Made by a program: the position numbers and the translations under genes. From Chryseobacterium sp. S0630 (GTDB taxonomy: Bacteria > Bacteroidota > Bacteroidia > Flavobacteriales > Weeksellaceae), in the NCBI RefSeq assembly GCF_024158915.1, contig NZ_JAMZGF010000020.1:1-64000 (forward strand): DNA of 64,000 bases, read 5' to 3'. Of this stretch, positions 44,439 to 52,904 are shown one piece after another. The notes beneath the pieces were generated by a model, which made no database searches, was not told the origin of the DNA, and saw only the letters and a list, made by a program, of their open reading frames with translations. The number at the start of each line of letters is the position of its first letter. The first letter of the stretch is position 1.

Positions 44439-45614
44439 TTAATTAGTTATTCCAGCTTTGTATCTTTTTTCAGATATAAAAAACATAATCCATATAATAC
44501 TACATCTCCAGGAATCAAAAGAGTTACTTTTGTTGTCTTCCAGATAAAATAATAAAACTATAATAAATAATATCAGCATATTTTTATTTTTTTTAGAAAT
44601 GGAATAGTTCTTAAAAAAAAATAATAAATATATTGATAGATATAATAATCCACCTAATATCCCTAATTCCATCATTGCTTCAACAAACAAATTATGCGGA
44701 TAATTACTTTGATCAATGCCATCCAATATAAGTCCAGAACTTCCAATTCCCAATCCAAAAAAAGAATGATCCAGTATTGACTCCAGTCCAATTTCAAGAA
44801 AGTTTCCTCTTACTGATAAACTAGCATCATCGTTATAAACTTTAAATATATTAAATCGTTCAAAGTCAACATTTTGAAATGCAAAAGTATAAATATTCTC
44901 TCCAAAAATAAGAATGGTAAAAAATAATGCTCCTATTGCAAATCCTGTTTTATAATTTATCTTATAATTTTTAAGATTCAAAGTAAAGAAAATAATTAAG
45001 GATAATATCAAATTAATAATTGGACCTCTTCCACCCAGTTGAAATAGTAAAAATAATATTGATAATCTGTAAGCTGCAACATACCATGTTAATTTGCTTG
45101 CCAGAGAGAAAATAAAACATGCACACAGCATGATTCCAATAACCAAATATGTAGGAACTTTATCCACTAACAATTCAGAATCATGGAATATAATAAACAT
45201 ATTATTAAAATACAGATAAAACAATCCTACAATCATTAATCCACCAATAAGATACATCAATAATTTCAATTCAGAAAAAATAGATTTTTTAAATACAACA
45301 ATGGGGTACATTACTGTAAAAATATTCAGAACAACAGCAAGGGATTTAGATTGGGCATAGATAGTAGATACTGAATAAAAATTAGAAATAAGAAAAATAA
45401 AACTCAATATAAGCATTAAAATAACGATGAGGCGATCCTTTACTTGTAGCGGAACTATTGTACGCAATTCCGAGATCATTACCACAAAACAAAGCAAAAG
45501 AGACAATAGGGTCAAATCCATTGGAATAGGCAACCACTTTAGAGACCCCGAAAAAACAAAAATAAAATAAATGAATACTTTAAAAAATGTAAACTTGTCT
45601 GTAAATAATGACAT
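44439..45614 (-). CDS. O-antigen polymerase/ligase family membrane protein (first copy)
   Basis: This is a 391-residue polytopic protein with about ten membrane helices and a loop SVRGNFLEIGLESILDHSFFG, then GLILDGIDQSNYPHNLFVEAMMELG, the Wzy_C family signature with a conserved His. It would polymerise or ligate repeat units on the outer face of the inner membrane. The ATG at 45614 is preferred over a TTG three codons earlier. The gene is visibly richer in A/T than the flanking enzymes, as is usual for wzy genes. A minus-strand TAATTTTG box (44408-44415) downstream of it may drive the next gene. Confidence 0.83.
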   Translation of the reverse strand: MSLFTDKFTFFKVFIYFIFVFSGSLKWLPIPMDLTLLSLLLCFVVMISELRTIVPLQVKDRLIVILMLILSFIFLISNFYSVSTIYAQSKSLAVVLNIFTVMYPIVVFKKSIFSELKLLMYLIGGLMIVGLFYLYFNNMFIIFHDSELLVDKVPTYLVIGIMLCACFIFSLASKLTWYVAAYRLSILFLLFQLGGRGPIINLILSLIIFFTLNLKNYKINYKTGFAIGALFFTILIFGENIYTFAFQNVDFERFNIFKVYNDDASLSVRGNFLEIGLESILDHSFFGLGIGSSGLILDGIDQSNYPHNLFVEAMMELGILGGLLYLSIYLLFFFKNYSISKKNKNMLILFIIVLLFYLEDNKSNSFDSWRCSIIWIMFFISEKRYKAGITN

Positions 45615-45719
45615 ATTTTTCAATTATATTTTTTTTATTAAAATTAAGGAAGCTTTTCATTTATTACAATCAATCATGATAGGCTGGATGAAATCTTTTT
45701 TTGTTATTATTGTAAGTTT

Positions 45720-47060
45720 CTATTTTTTCATATTATATTGTGAAATAAATCTTAAATACACCTTCTTATACCACTTTTGATCTCTGAAAACTCTATCATT
45801 ATGCCAAAGTATGGTGAAATCACCTTCAACTCTTTTTGTTATTTTGAAAAGATTTTCCAATACCTCAAAAGCTTTATCCATAGAATATTTTTGGTAATGC
45901 GTCAATGTAGCATCCATAGCAATTAGAGGGTTCTCAAGAATGTTGTAAGGTTGGTCTTTTTCAAAATTATATGGGTGAAATTGGTGTGCTGTACCACATT
46001 TAAATCCTTCATGGTCTGCAAATCCCATAGTATAATCGACCTTTATACCACATTTCTCAAGATTTTCAAAAGTTACTCTACGGTCAAATCTAAGATAATG
46101 CTGTCTTGCCAATACAATATCTCTTTCTGATGTATTTCTAAGCCTCTCTATTTCATCGTTCATAACAGCAATATCCCTGAACGTATTAAAGCCTGGATGA
46201 ATACCCAGCAGCATATCTGCATCTGTAATTTTAGAAATCACCTTTAAAACATTTTTATTTATCACCTGACCTTTATCAAATTGAGATGGCTTCGCAGTCA
46301 TAAAGAAAAAAACTGATCTTAAACCGTATTTTTTTGAATCTTTATACAATTGCTCTATGCCTTTAAGGTACTGATCTTCTTTTTTAAAAACAATAGTTTT
46401 TAACATGTTCAGTATTGAACTGCATAATTGTAAAGGTCTTCTTTCTCTAATAGCTTCTGCAGCCAAAGTCTTAACCGATGTAAAAAAACCGTCAAATCTA
46501 TAAAGGTTATCTATATCATGAGTAGGAACAATTATTGTTGGCTTTAATGAGGGAGTAAAACTTTGTACTTCATTTTTAAGAATTTTCCTGATCAGAAATG
46601 CGTATTCATCAACAACGGGTGTAGTAATCAGATTATATTTACAGACTAAACTATCTTTATATCTGAATCTGTCAAATTCATCTCGCGCTTCTGAGGTCAA
46701 TTCATCATAGCATGATAATAAAACAAAAGATAAAGTAATAATATCATAATTGATTTGAATATGTCCATTATTACATTCATAAAAATCACTTACATTTTCA
46801 TCAATAACCGGAATGTAATGATAATCATCATATGAAGGTATAGACTTCATATGAGCTTTGCCTTCTATCAAATCAAGCAATTTATCGTGTGAACATAACT
46901 TAAATTTAATTCTTATTCCCTCAACCTGAATTGTTACACTATCTTCCGATAAAAATTCTAAAGTTGGAGAAACGGTATAGCCAAATGCAATTTTCAGTAA
47001 AAACTTAATTGTATATAATATAGCATTTTCTGTTCGCAATTTTTTTAACATTACTTTCAT
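45720..47060 (-). CDS. Polysaccharide deacetylase-like (NodB-related) protein
   Basis: This is a 446-residue protein. The first 150 residues are an uncharacterised helical/beta region. The rest resembles a NodB-type carbohydrate esterase: PTIIVPTHDIDNLYRFDG carries the Asp of the first motif, LGIHPGFNTF the metal His motif, ARQHYLRFD a middle motif, and ILWHNDRVF the C-terminal motif. Similar proteins occur in capsule clusters together with ATP-grasp proteins. It may remove N-acetyl groups or act on another substituent. No signal peptide is evident, so the action may be cytoplasmic. It starts 14 bases after wzx. Confidence 0.75.
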   Translation of the reverse strand: MKVMLKKLRTENAILYTIKFLLKIAFGYTVSPTLEFLSEDSVTIQVEGIRIKFKLCSHDKLLDLIEGKAHMKSIPSYDDYHYIPVIDENVSDFYECNNGHIQINYDIITLSFVLLSCYDELTSEARDEFDRFRYKDSLVCKYNLITTPVVDEYAFLIRKILKNEVQSFTPSLKPTIIVPTHDIDNLYRFDGFFTSVKTLAAEAIRERRPLQLCSSILNMLKTIVFKKEDQYLKGIEQLYKDSKKYGLRSVFFFMTAKPSQFDKGQVINKNVLKVISKITDADMLLGIHPGFNTFRDIAVMNDEIERLRNTSERDIVLARQHYLRFDRRVTFENLEKCGIKVDYTMGFADHEGFKCGTAHQFHPYNFEKDQPYNILENPLIAMDATLTHYQKYSMDKAFEVLENLFKITKRVEGDFTILWHNDRVFRDQKWYKKVYLRFISQYNMKK

Positions 47061-47073
47061 GGAAACAAAAAAA

Positions 47074-48255
47074 TCAAGATTTATTAAATAGTAAAGAAAG
47101 TAATAAATATCTAAATAAAATTACTCCTACATAAATCCATATAAAGAAATCTATTGTAGAGCTCTTTCCTAAAAAAAATGAAACAAACAAAACCAAAGTG
47201 GTAATTACCTCCCAAACGAGGAAAATTTTATTCTTTCTTTTAACCAATACACCACTTGAATAATGAGAAAAAGACGATGAAATAACAGTCGTGAAAATTA
47301 TTATTTTACTCATATCAAATGCCTTTCTCCATTTATTAATATCAAAAAATAAAGAGAAAAAATATTCCCCAAAAATTAAATATACAATAGCAAATAGTAG
47401 GGAAACCAAAAATAATAATCCAACATAGGTATTCATTTTCTTATTGAGTTTCGCTTTATTGGTTTCTGACAAATCCTTGTATATTAACCCATTTAAACTT
47501 TCAGATATTAAACTTAGTGGTTTATTCACAATTTTGGAAGCCATAAAATAATTCCCCAAAATAGCTTCTCCAAAATAATGTTTTATAAAGAAACTAGGTA
47601 ACTCCGCATTAAAAGTATTAATAAAATAAGCGGGCATCTGATGCAATGGAAAGGACTTATATTTAATTATAATATTGTAGAACTCTTTGTAAACAAAATT
47701 TCTTCTTTGTATTTTGAGATAAAACAATATAAATATAGTAGCAAAAAAATTAGGAATCACATAAGATAATATCAAAACCCAGTATGATAATTTTATATAA
47801 TAACCAGAAAGTATAATGATAACTGCAAACACAGAGCTTAGTATCATTGATTTACTGACAATATTCAACAAGCCTTTTTTTATAAGAATATCTTTTGATG
47901 CACCATATAAAGATTGACTAAATGCAACCAACGGTACAATTAAAAAATAGGAATCTATATCAAAAAATAACATTGAAATAAGTATAACGAAAAAGGAAAT
48001 TAATGAGATGGTTATACTTAAAAAAATGGAAACAGCATATAGCATACTATATTCTTCGCTCTTTGCTGGTAACATAATTGCTTTGTTGTAGGATAAAGTA
48101 TAAAAGTACGCTAATGGGGCTGAAATTGATAAAATAAAGGAAAGTACTCCAATTTCGTAATCAGAATAAATTCTTCCGGTTAATGGAACTGCAATCAGTA
48201 ATATTAACTGAGATAATATATTGCTACCTAAAAAAGATATTATTTTTCTTTTCAT
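47074..48255 (-). CDS. Wzx-type oligosaccharide flippase
   Basis: This is a 393-residue polytopic protein of the MOP (multidrug/oligosaccharidyl-lipid/polysaccharide) exporter superfamily, with about twelve membrane helices from residue 5 to the end. Its beginning ISFLGSNILSQLILLIAVPLTGRIYS and the inner motif HQMPAYFINTFNAELPSFFIKHYFGEAILGNY are typical of Wzx. It would flip undecaprenyl-linked repeat units across the inner membrane. Its start overlaps the stop codon of the PHP gene by four bases (ATGA). High A/T content matches the neighbouring wzy gene. Confidence 0.88.
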   Translation of the reverse strand: MKRKIISFLGSNILSQLILLIAVPLTGRIYSDYEIGVLSFILSISAPLAYFYTLSYNKAIMLPAKSEEYSMLYAVSIFLSITISLISFFVILISMLFFDIDSYFLIVPLVAFSQSLYGASKDILIKKGLLNIVSKSMILSSVFAVIIILSGYYIKLSYWVLILSYVIPNFFATIFILFYLKIQRRNFVYKEFYNIIIKYKSFPLHQMPAYFINTFNAELPSFFIKHYFGEAILGNYFMASKIVNKPLSLISESLNGLIYKDLSETNKAKLNKKMNTYVGLLFLVSLLFAIVYLIFGEYFFSLFFDINKWRKAFDMSKIIIFTTVISSSFSHYSSGVLVKRKNKIFLVWEVITTLVLFVSFFLGKSSTIDFFIWIYVGVILFRYLLLSLLFNKS

Positions 48256-48959
48256 AAATTTAAATAATCTTCTTTAGTTCTCTTAAAAAGAGTTTTATAT
48301 ACAATATATATAAACAATTTAAAATTTTTGTTCACATACGCTTTTTTAACTTGTGATAAAAAAATATCTGATACTGAACTTTTTTTAAGAAATAATGGGG
48401 CAATTTCGCCATTCGTTAATGCTTCATGAAATTTCAAATCATTTTTTTCATATCCCACCACTACATTTAAAAGAGTTTGAGGAATATGGGAATCAGAGCT
48501 CCAGATTACAGGTTTTTTATATTTTAGAGACAACAGATAAGACTTGTAGTTATTAATGACTGATGATCTGGCGTTAAATACTTCTATCACATCAACAGCT
48601 TGTGCCAGTTCTTCTATTTGGGTGTGCCCGTCATATGGATGAGGTAAAATCAAGATGGCATTTTGTTCTTTTGCACTTTTATAAAACTCCTGCCATGTCA
48701 TGTCTGTAATTTCATTCTTTACATTTAATGCTATAACATCTCCCCGATCAGTTTTATATTCCGCAGCAATAGGAATCTCTACATTCAGATTTAGTTCTTT
48801 TATTTTTCTTTGAAGTTCTAAACTCCCTTTTATGGTCTCATGATCAGTTAAAACAACAAAATCAAGTTTTTTATCTCTTATTGTTTTCACTATTTTTTCA
48901 ATCGTATTTATTCCATCATAGGAATAGGTACTATGAAAATGAAAAATTCCCTTTTTCAT
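48252..48959 (-). CDS. PHP-domain metal-dependent phosphoesterase
   Basis: This is a 235-residue PHP domain protein. Metal-binding motifs appear in order: FHFHSTYSYDG, VVLTDHETIKG, a Glu in IAAEYKTDRGD, LILPHPYDGH, EVFNAR and WSSDSHIPQ. The complete set implies catalytic activity on a phosphoester. Family relatives include histidinol phosphatases, 3',5'-nucleotide phosphatases and the CpsB-type tyrosine phosphatases that partner Wzc-like kinases, though the CpsB N-terminal motif is not an exact match. I chose the ATG at 48959 (MKKGIFHFH) because a longer start would overlap the ATP-grasp gene. Confidence 0.82.
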   Translation of the reverse strand: MKKGIFHFHSTYSYDGINTIEKIVKTIRDKKLDFVVLTDHETIKGSLELQRKIKELNLNVEIPIAAEYKTDRGDVIALNVKNEITDMTWQEFYKSAKEQNAILILPHPYDGHTQIEELAQAVDVIEVFNARSSVINNYKSYLLSLKYKKPVIWSSDSHIPQTLLNVVVGYEKNDLKFHEALTNGEIAPLFLKKSSVSDIFLSQVKKAYVNKNFKLFIYIVYKTLFKRTKEDYLNL

Positions 48960-48964
48960 TTTAT

Positions 48965-50032
48965 TTACTTTGAGAAAATTTTCTTTATGGTCCATATTAA
49001 TTTGATTGAATCAACGAAAAAGTTTTCAAACAAGTTCGTATAAGAGTCCTTATAAAAATATTCTTTTATTTTATGCAGTTTTCCTGTTTTAAGTAAAACC
49101 AAAAGATCTCCGTCTAAAACCCAAAAGAATTTTTTTTCAACTTCATATTTTTTTTCAGTTTGTTCTTCTATGTTATTTGAATAAGCTTCAATCAACGTTT
49201 TTCCAAAATTGAGTCCTACTGCATAAGATAAATCTAATGAACCCCAAAATTTGGGATTTAACTCTATTAAATAATATTGTTGTTTCGTCTCATCATATTT
49301 ATACTCAATCATTAATGGGCCAGACCAATTTAAATATTCTATAATTTGTTTAGATATATTAAACATTTTTTCACAAAAAATAGACTTGGCAGCTGTACTG
49401 GATCCCCCGGTAATTGGTATTTCTCTAATACGCTGGTGCATATAATAGCTAATGATTTTACCTTCTTTAGCAATACAAAAAAAGCCTCTGCCTACTCCTG
49501 ATACCTGCTCCTGCATTAATAGTTTTACTCCCCCTGACAAGTATTTTTCTATTTTTTTAAATTCGGATTCAGAGCCTAATTTTACATATAACGGATCAAA
49601 TTTGGCTAAGCTTTCATTGCTTGATTTAACAACACAATTCTTATCTCTACTGTATAGCCTTAATTCCTCCAGATTTGAAAATAATTTACATTCGGGATAA
49701 TTTACATCGCTAAGAGAGTTCAAAATTAGCATTTTATCTTTATTTAGTGCTATTTCAAGACTCTCTTTTGTAGGTATTAAACATAATTCTCTATATTTTT
49801 CAGAGCATATCTTTACAGCATCGCTCCCTACAGGAATTATAAATTCGGGGTTAATCTGTTTGACTGATTGTTCCAAATCCCCAACAATATAATCTTTACA
49901 ATAACCAAATCTTTTAGCAAAAAAAACAGATTCTTTATCCATAGCAAAAATTTGGTGCCTATTTTCTCTATGTAATTCCCTCTGCAGCGCTATAGAGTTT
50001 TTATAATTTGCTTCCGTTATCAAAATTCTCAT
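48965..50032 (-). CDS. ATP-grasp domain protein (carboxylate-amine ligase-like)
   Basis: This is a 355-residue protein. An N-terminal Rossmann-like region (MRILITEANYKNSIALQREL) and middle PVGSDAVKIC precede an ATP-grasp fold from about residue 95. That fold has CVVKSSNE, QEQVSGVGRGFFCIA and the metal-binding YLIELNPKFWGSLDL. ATP-grasp enzymes join a carboxylate to an amine or thiol via an acyl phosphate. Neighbours in capsule loci are often PHP and deacetylase genes, as here. An attachment of an amino acid or similar group to a sugar is possible but not shown. Confidence 0.82.
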   Translation of the reverse strand: MRILITEANYKNSIALQRELHRENRHQIFAMDKESVFFAKRFGYCKDYIVGDLEQSVKQINPEFIIPVGSDAVKICSEKYRELCLIPTKESLEIALNKDKMLILNSLSDVNYPECKLFSNLEELRLYSRDKNCVVKSSNESLAKFDPLYVKLGSESEFKKIEKYLSGGVKLLMQEQVSGVGRGFFCIAKEGKIISYYMHQRIREIPITGGSSTAAKSIFCEKMFNISKQIIEYLNWSGPLMIEYKYDETKQQYYLIELNPKFWGSLDLSYAVGLNFGKTLIEAYSNNIEEQTEKKYEVEKKFFWVLDGDLLVLLKTGKLHKIKEYFYKDSYTNLFENFFVDSIKLIWTIKKIFSK

Positions 50033-50139
50033 ATCTGTTTTTCATTATTCAGGGTTGAACAAAATTCAAGGATCTGACAGTATAGTTCTTTCTTCTTTCA
50101 TTTTCAAATTCATCATTATACCAAAGTAATGAGAATTTC

Positions 50140-51150
50140 CTATTTTTTATCATATATTCTCTCAATAATATCCACTACTTTCAATCCTTCTAAAGCATTC
50201 GTAGTAATGGTATTTCTTCCTTTTAATACATCTACAACGTTTTCAATGATAAAATGGTGATTGGCTGCAGATCCTTTATAAGCACCATAATCATTTCCAG
50301 GGTTAGTTGGAGCCAATTCCGGCATTACATAGTCTTTTATATTACAAACTTCTACTTTGTCCATATATTGTCCTCCAATCTTCACAGATCCATTTTCTGC
50401 GATAATGGTCATAGAACTTTCAAGATTCTGATTCCAGACTGAAGTAGAATAATTCAATGAACCCATTCCTCCGTCTACAAAATCAAAGCTAACGAATCCT
50501 GAATCTTCAAAATCTGTAAGAGTTGCATGATTAAAATCTGCAAATTTTGCCTGAATATTGGTAATATCACCAAACAGCCAGTACATGATATCGATAAAGT
50601 GAGAAAACTGTGTAAATAAGGTTCCTCCGTCAAGATCTTTTTTCCCGTGCCATGATTCTGTCTTGTAATATCTGTCATCACGGTTCCAGTAGCAATTAAG
50701 CTGAACCATATATATATTCCCTAGTTTTCCGCTTTCTACCATTTCTTTCACCCATGCAGAAGGTGGTGAATATCTGTTTTGCATTACTGCAAAAACCTGT
50801 TTATGCTTGTGCAAAGCCTGAAAAATAAGTTTTTCCGCATGCTGTTTTTTCAGAGCCATTGGCTTTTCTACTACAACGTGCTTACCTGCATCTATCACTT
50901 TATAAGATTGCTCAAAATGGAATCCGTTGGGAGAAGCAATGTTAATAACATCTACTTCAATCCCGGAAGCTAAAAACTCATCCAGAGATGCAAAAAAGGG
51001 AGCGTCATAACTTTCGATTCCCAATTGAGATTTATCTTTAACATCAATCAAGCCTACTAATTCACATTCTTCATTTCTTGTGATCATTTCGGCGTGTCTT
51101 TTTCCGATATGTCCGCAGCCAACGACTGCAAATTTTATTTTTTCACTCAT
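50140..51150 (-). CDS. Gfo/Idh/MocA oxidoreductase, WbpB/WlbA-like 3-dehydrogenase
   Basis: This is a 336-residue NAD-dependent sugar oxidoreductase. The Rossmann motif is VVGCGHIGKRHAEMI, the family marker VVEKPMALKKQHAEKLI is present, and the substrate region contains WHGKKDLDGGTLFTQFSHFID. In the Wbp/Wlb pathway the homologue oxidises UDP-GlcNAcA at C3 using tightly held NAD, which is regenerated by reducing 2-oxoglutarate to 2-hydroxyglutarate. Adjacent WbpD- and WbpE-like genes and a WbpA-like gene complete the route, so this assignment is well supported by context. Confidence 0.9.
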   Translation of the reverse strand: MSEKIKFAVVGCGHIGKRHAEMITRNEECELVGLIDVKDKSQLGIESYDAPFFASLDEFLASGIEVDVINIASPNGFHFEQSYKVIDAGKHVVVEKPMALKKQHAEKLIFQALHKHKQVFAVMQNRYSPPSAWVKEMVESGKLGNIYMVQLNCYWNRDDRYYKTESWHGKKDLDGGTLFTQFSHFIDIMYWLFGDITNIQAKFADFNHATLTDFEDSGFVSFDFVDGGMGSLNYSTSVWNQNLESSMTIIAENGSVKIGGQYMDKVEVCNIKDYVMPELAPTNPGNDYGAYKGSAANHHFIIENVVDVLKGRNTITTNALEGLKVVDIIERIYDKK

Positions 51151-51160
51151 TTGTATGTTT

Positions 51161-51733
51161 TTAAATCTTTGAAACTTTATTATTTTCTAATTTGTATTTT
51201 TCTCCACTTTCTTCACAAACAGCTATATTTTCTGCATCAAATTCAAGTCTTTGCCCGAATTCACTCATCCATCCCATTTGTCTTGCAGGGTTTCCTACTA
51301 CCAATGCATAATCCGGAACTTCTTTTGTAACCACGGCTCCTGCTCCAATAAAGGCATACTGACCTATATTATGTCCACAAACAATGGTTGCATTAGCGCC
51401 TATAGATGCACCTTTTCCTACATGGGTCTTCAGATATTCATTTTTTCTGTTTACTGCACTTCTCGGATTTATCACATTGGTAAAAACCATAGAAGGGCCT
51501 AAAAAAACATCATCATCACATGTTACTCCTTCATAGATGGATACATTATTCTGAACTTTCACATTCTGTCCTAAAACTACTTTAGGTGAGATGACAACAT
51601 TCTGACCTATATTACATTTTTCACCTAAAATGCAACCTGTCATAAGGTGTGAAAAGTGCCAAATTTTGGTTCCTTCACCTATTTGACATCCTTCGTCAAT
51701 AACGGCTGTTTCGTGCGCAAAAAAATCCGACAT
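51161..51733 (-). CDS. N-acetyltransferase of a UDP-3-amino sugar, WbpD/WlbB-like
   Basis: This is a 190-residue left-handed beta-helix acetyltransferase. It begins FFAHETAVIDEGCQIGEGTK, then IWHFSHLMTGCILG, a motif conserved in WlbB/WbpD, and GPSMVFTNVINPRSAV. In the pathway it acetylates the 3-amino group made by the WbpE-like enzyme, giving UDP-2,3-diacetamido-2,3-dideoxy-glucuronate. It lies between the WbpB- and WbpE-like genes with gaps of 10 to 12 bases. Confidence 0.9.
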   Translation of the reverse strand: MSDFFAHETAVIDEGCQIGEGTKIWHFSHLMTGCILGEKCNIGQNVVISPKVVLGQNVKVQNNVSIYEGVTCDDDVFLGPSMVFTNVINPRSAVNRKNEYLKTHVGKGASIGANATIVCGHNIGQYAFIGAGAVVTKEVPDYALVVGNPARQMGWMSEFGQRLEFDAENIAVCEESGEKYKLENNKVSKI

Positions 51734-51745
51734 ATCTGCTTTATA

Positions 51746-52870
51746 TTAATTAAAATAGTTCTTAATTTCTGTAATAATAACATCCAGTACTTCCTGATTA
51801 AATTCTGTATGTACAGGAAGGGAAATAACTTCTTTGCAAAGCTGCTCCGTAACCGGAAGACTAAAACCTTCTTCTACATATTGAAGAAAAGCTTCTTGTT
51901 TGTAAAGAGGCAAAGGATAATATACCATACTTGGAATATTCTTTTCTGCCAAATATTTTTGTAATTCGTCTCTTTTCCCATTTTTCACTCTAAGGGTATA
52001 CTGATGAAATACATGGGTAGAATTTACAGCTCTCTTAGGAGTTTGAATTTCAGCTATCTCTGCAAGGTTTGTATCATAATAATCTGCCATTCTGTTTCGG
52101 GAAGCAGAATACTCATCCAAATGCTTAAGCTTAACTTTTAATACGGCTGCCTGAATGGTATCCAATCTTGAATTACAGCCTAAAACTTTGTGATAATATT
52201 TCTTTTCCTGACCGTGGTTGGCAATCATTCTGATTTTAAAAGCTAATTCATCGTCATTTGTCATCAATGCACCACCATCGCCATAGCATCCGAGATTTTT
52301 TGAAGGAAAAAATGAGGTACATCCGATATGCCCAATAGTTCCCGTTTTTTTCACAGTTCCATCAGAAAAAGTATAATCAGAACCTATTGCCTGAGCATTA
52401 TCTTCAATCACAAAAAGGTTGTACTTTTCCGCAAATTCAAGAATTTTCTCCATATCAGCACTTTGGCCGTATAAATGAACAGGAACAATGGCTTTGGTTT
52501 TGGGTGTCAGATATTTTTCAAGACCATTTAACTCTATATCGAAAGTATCTTTGTCTACATCTACCATTACTGGTTTTAATCCTAAAAGCCCAATAACTTC
52601 CGCAGTGGCTACATACGTGAAAGCAGGGCATATTACTTCATCACCTGGCTGCAGATCAAGTGCCATCATGGCAATTTGAAGAGCATCTGTTCCGTTAGCA
52701 CATGGAATAACATGTTTTACTCCCAGATATTTTTCAAAATCCTGTTGAAATTCTTTTACTGCAGGACCATTAATAAATGCGGTACTATCGATACATTCCT
52801 GAATACTGATATCTACGTCTTCTTTTATTTTCAGGTATTGACCTTTAAGGTCAACCATTTGAATTTTCAT
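51746..52870 (-). CDS. PLP aminotransferase of UDP-3-keto sugars, WbpE/WlbC-like
   Basis: This is a 374-residue DegT-family aminotransferase. It starts KIQMVDLKGQYLKIKEDVD and has the Schiff-base Lys191 in SFFPSKNLGCYGDGGAL, the form typical of WbpE/WlbC. It transfers an amino group from glutamate to the 3-keto sugar made by WbpB; the 2-oxoglutarate formed can be re-used by WbpB. Context with WbpA, WbpB and WbpD homologues supports the assignment. A DegT homologue of different specificity lies at 33228. Confidence 0.92.
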   Translation of the reverse strand: MKIQMVDLKGQYLKIKEDVDISIQECIDSTAFINGPAVKEFQQDFEKYLGVKHVIPCANGTDALQIAMMALDLQPGDEVICPAFTYVATAEVIGLLGLKPVMVDVDKDTFDIELNGLEKYLTPKTKAIVPVHLYGQSADMEKILEFAEKYNLFVIEDNAQAIGSDYTFSDGTVKKTGTIGHIGCTSFFPSKNLGCYGDGGALMTNDDELAFKIRMIANHGQEKKYYHKVLGCNSRLDTIQAAVLKVKLKHLDEYSASRNRMADYYDTNLAEIAEIQTPKRAVNSTHVFHQYTLRVKNGKRDELQKYLAEKNIPSMVYYPLPLYKQEAFLQYVEEGFSLPVTEQLCKEVISLPVHTEFNQEVLDVIITEIKNYFN

Positions 52871-52904
52871 ATTCTTAGTTTTTTGAGTGCACAGAGTGCA
52901 TTTT

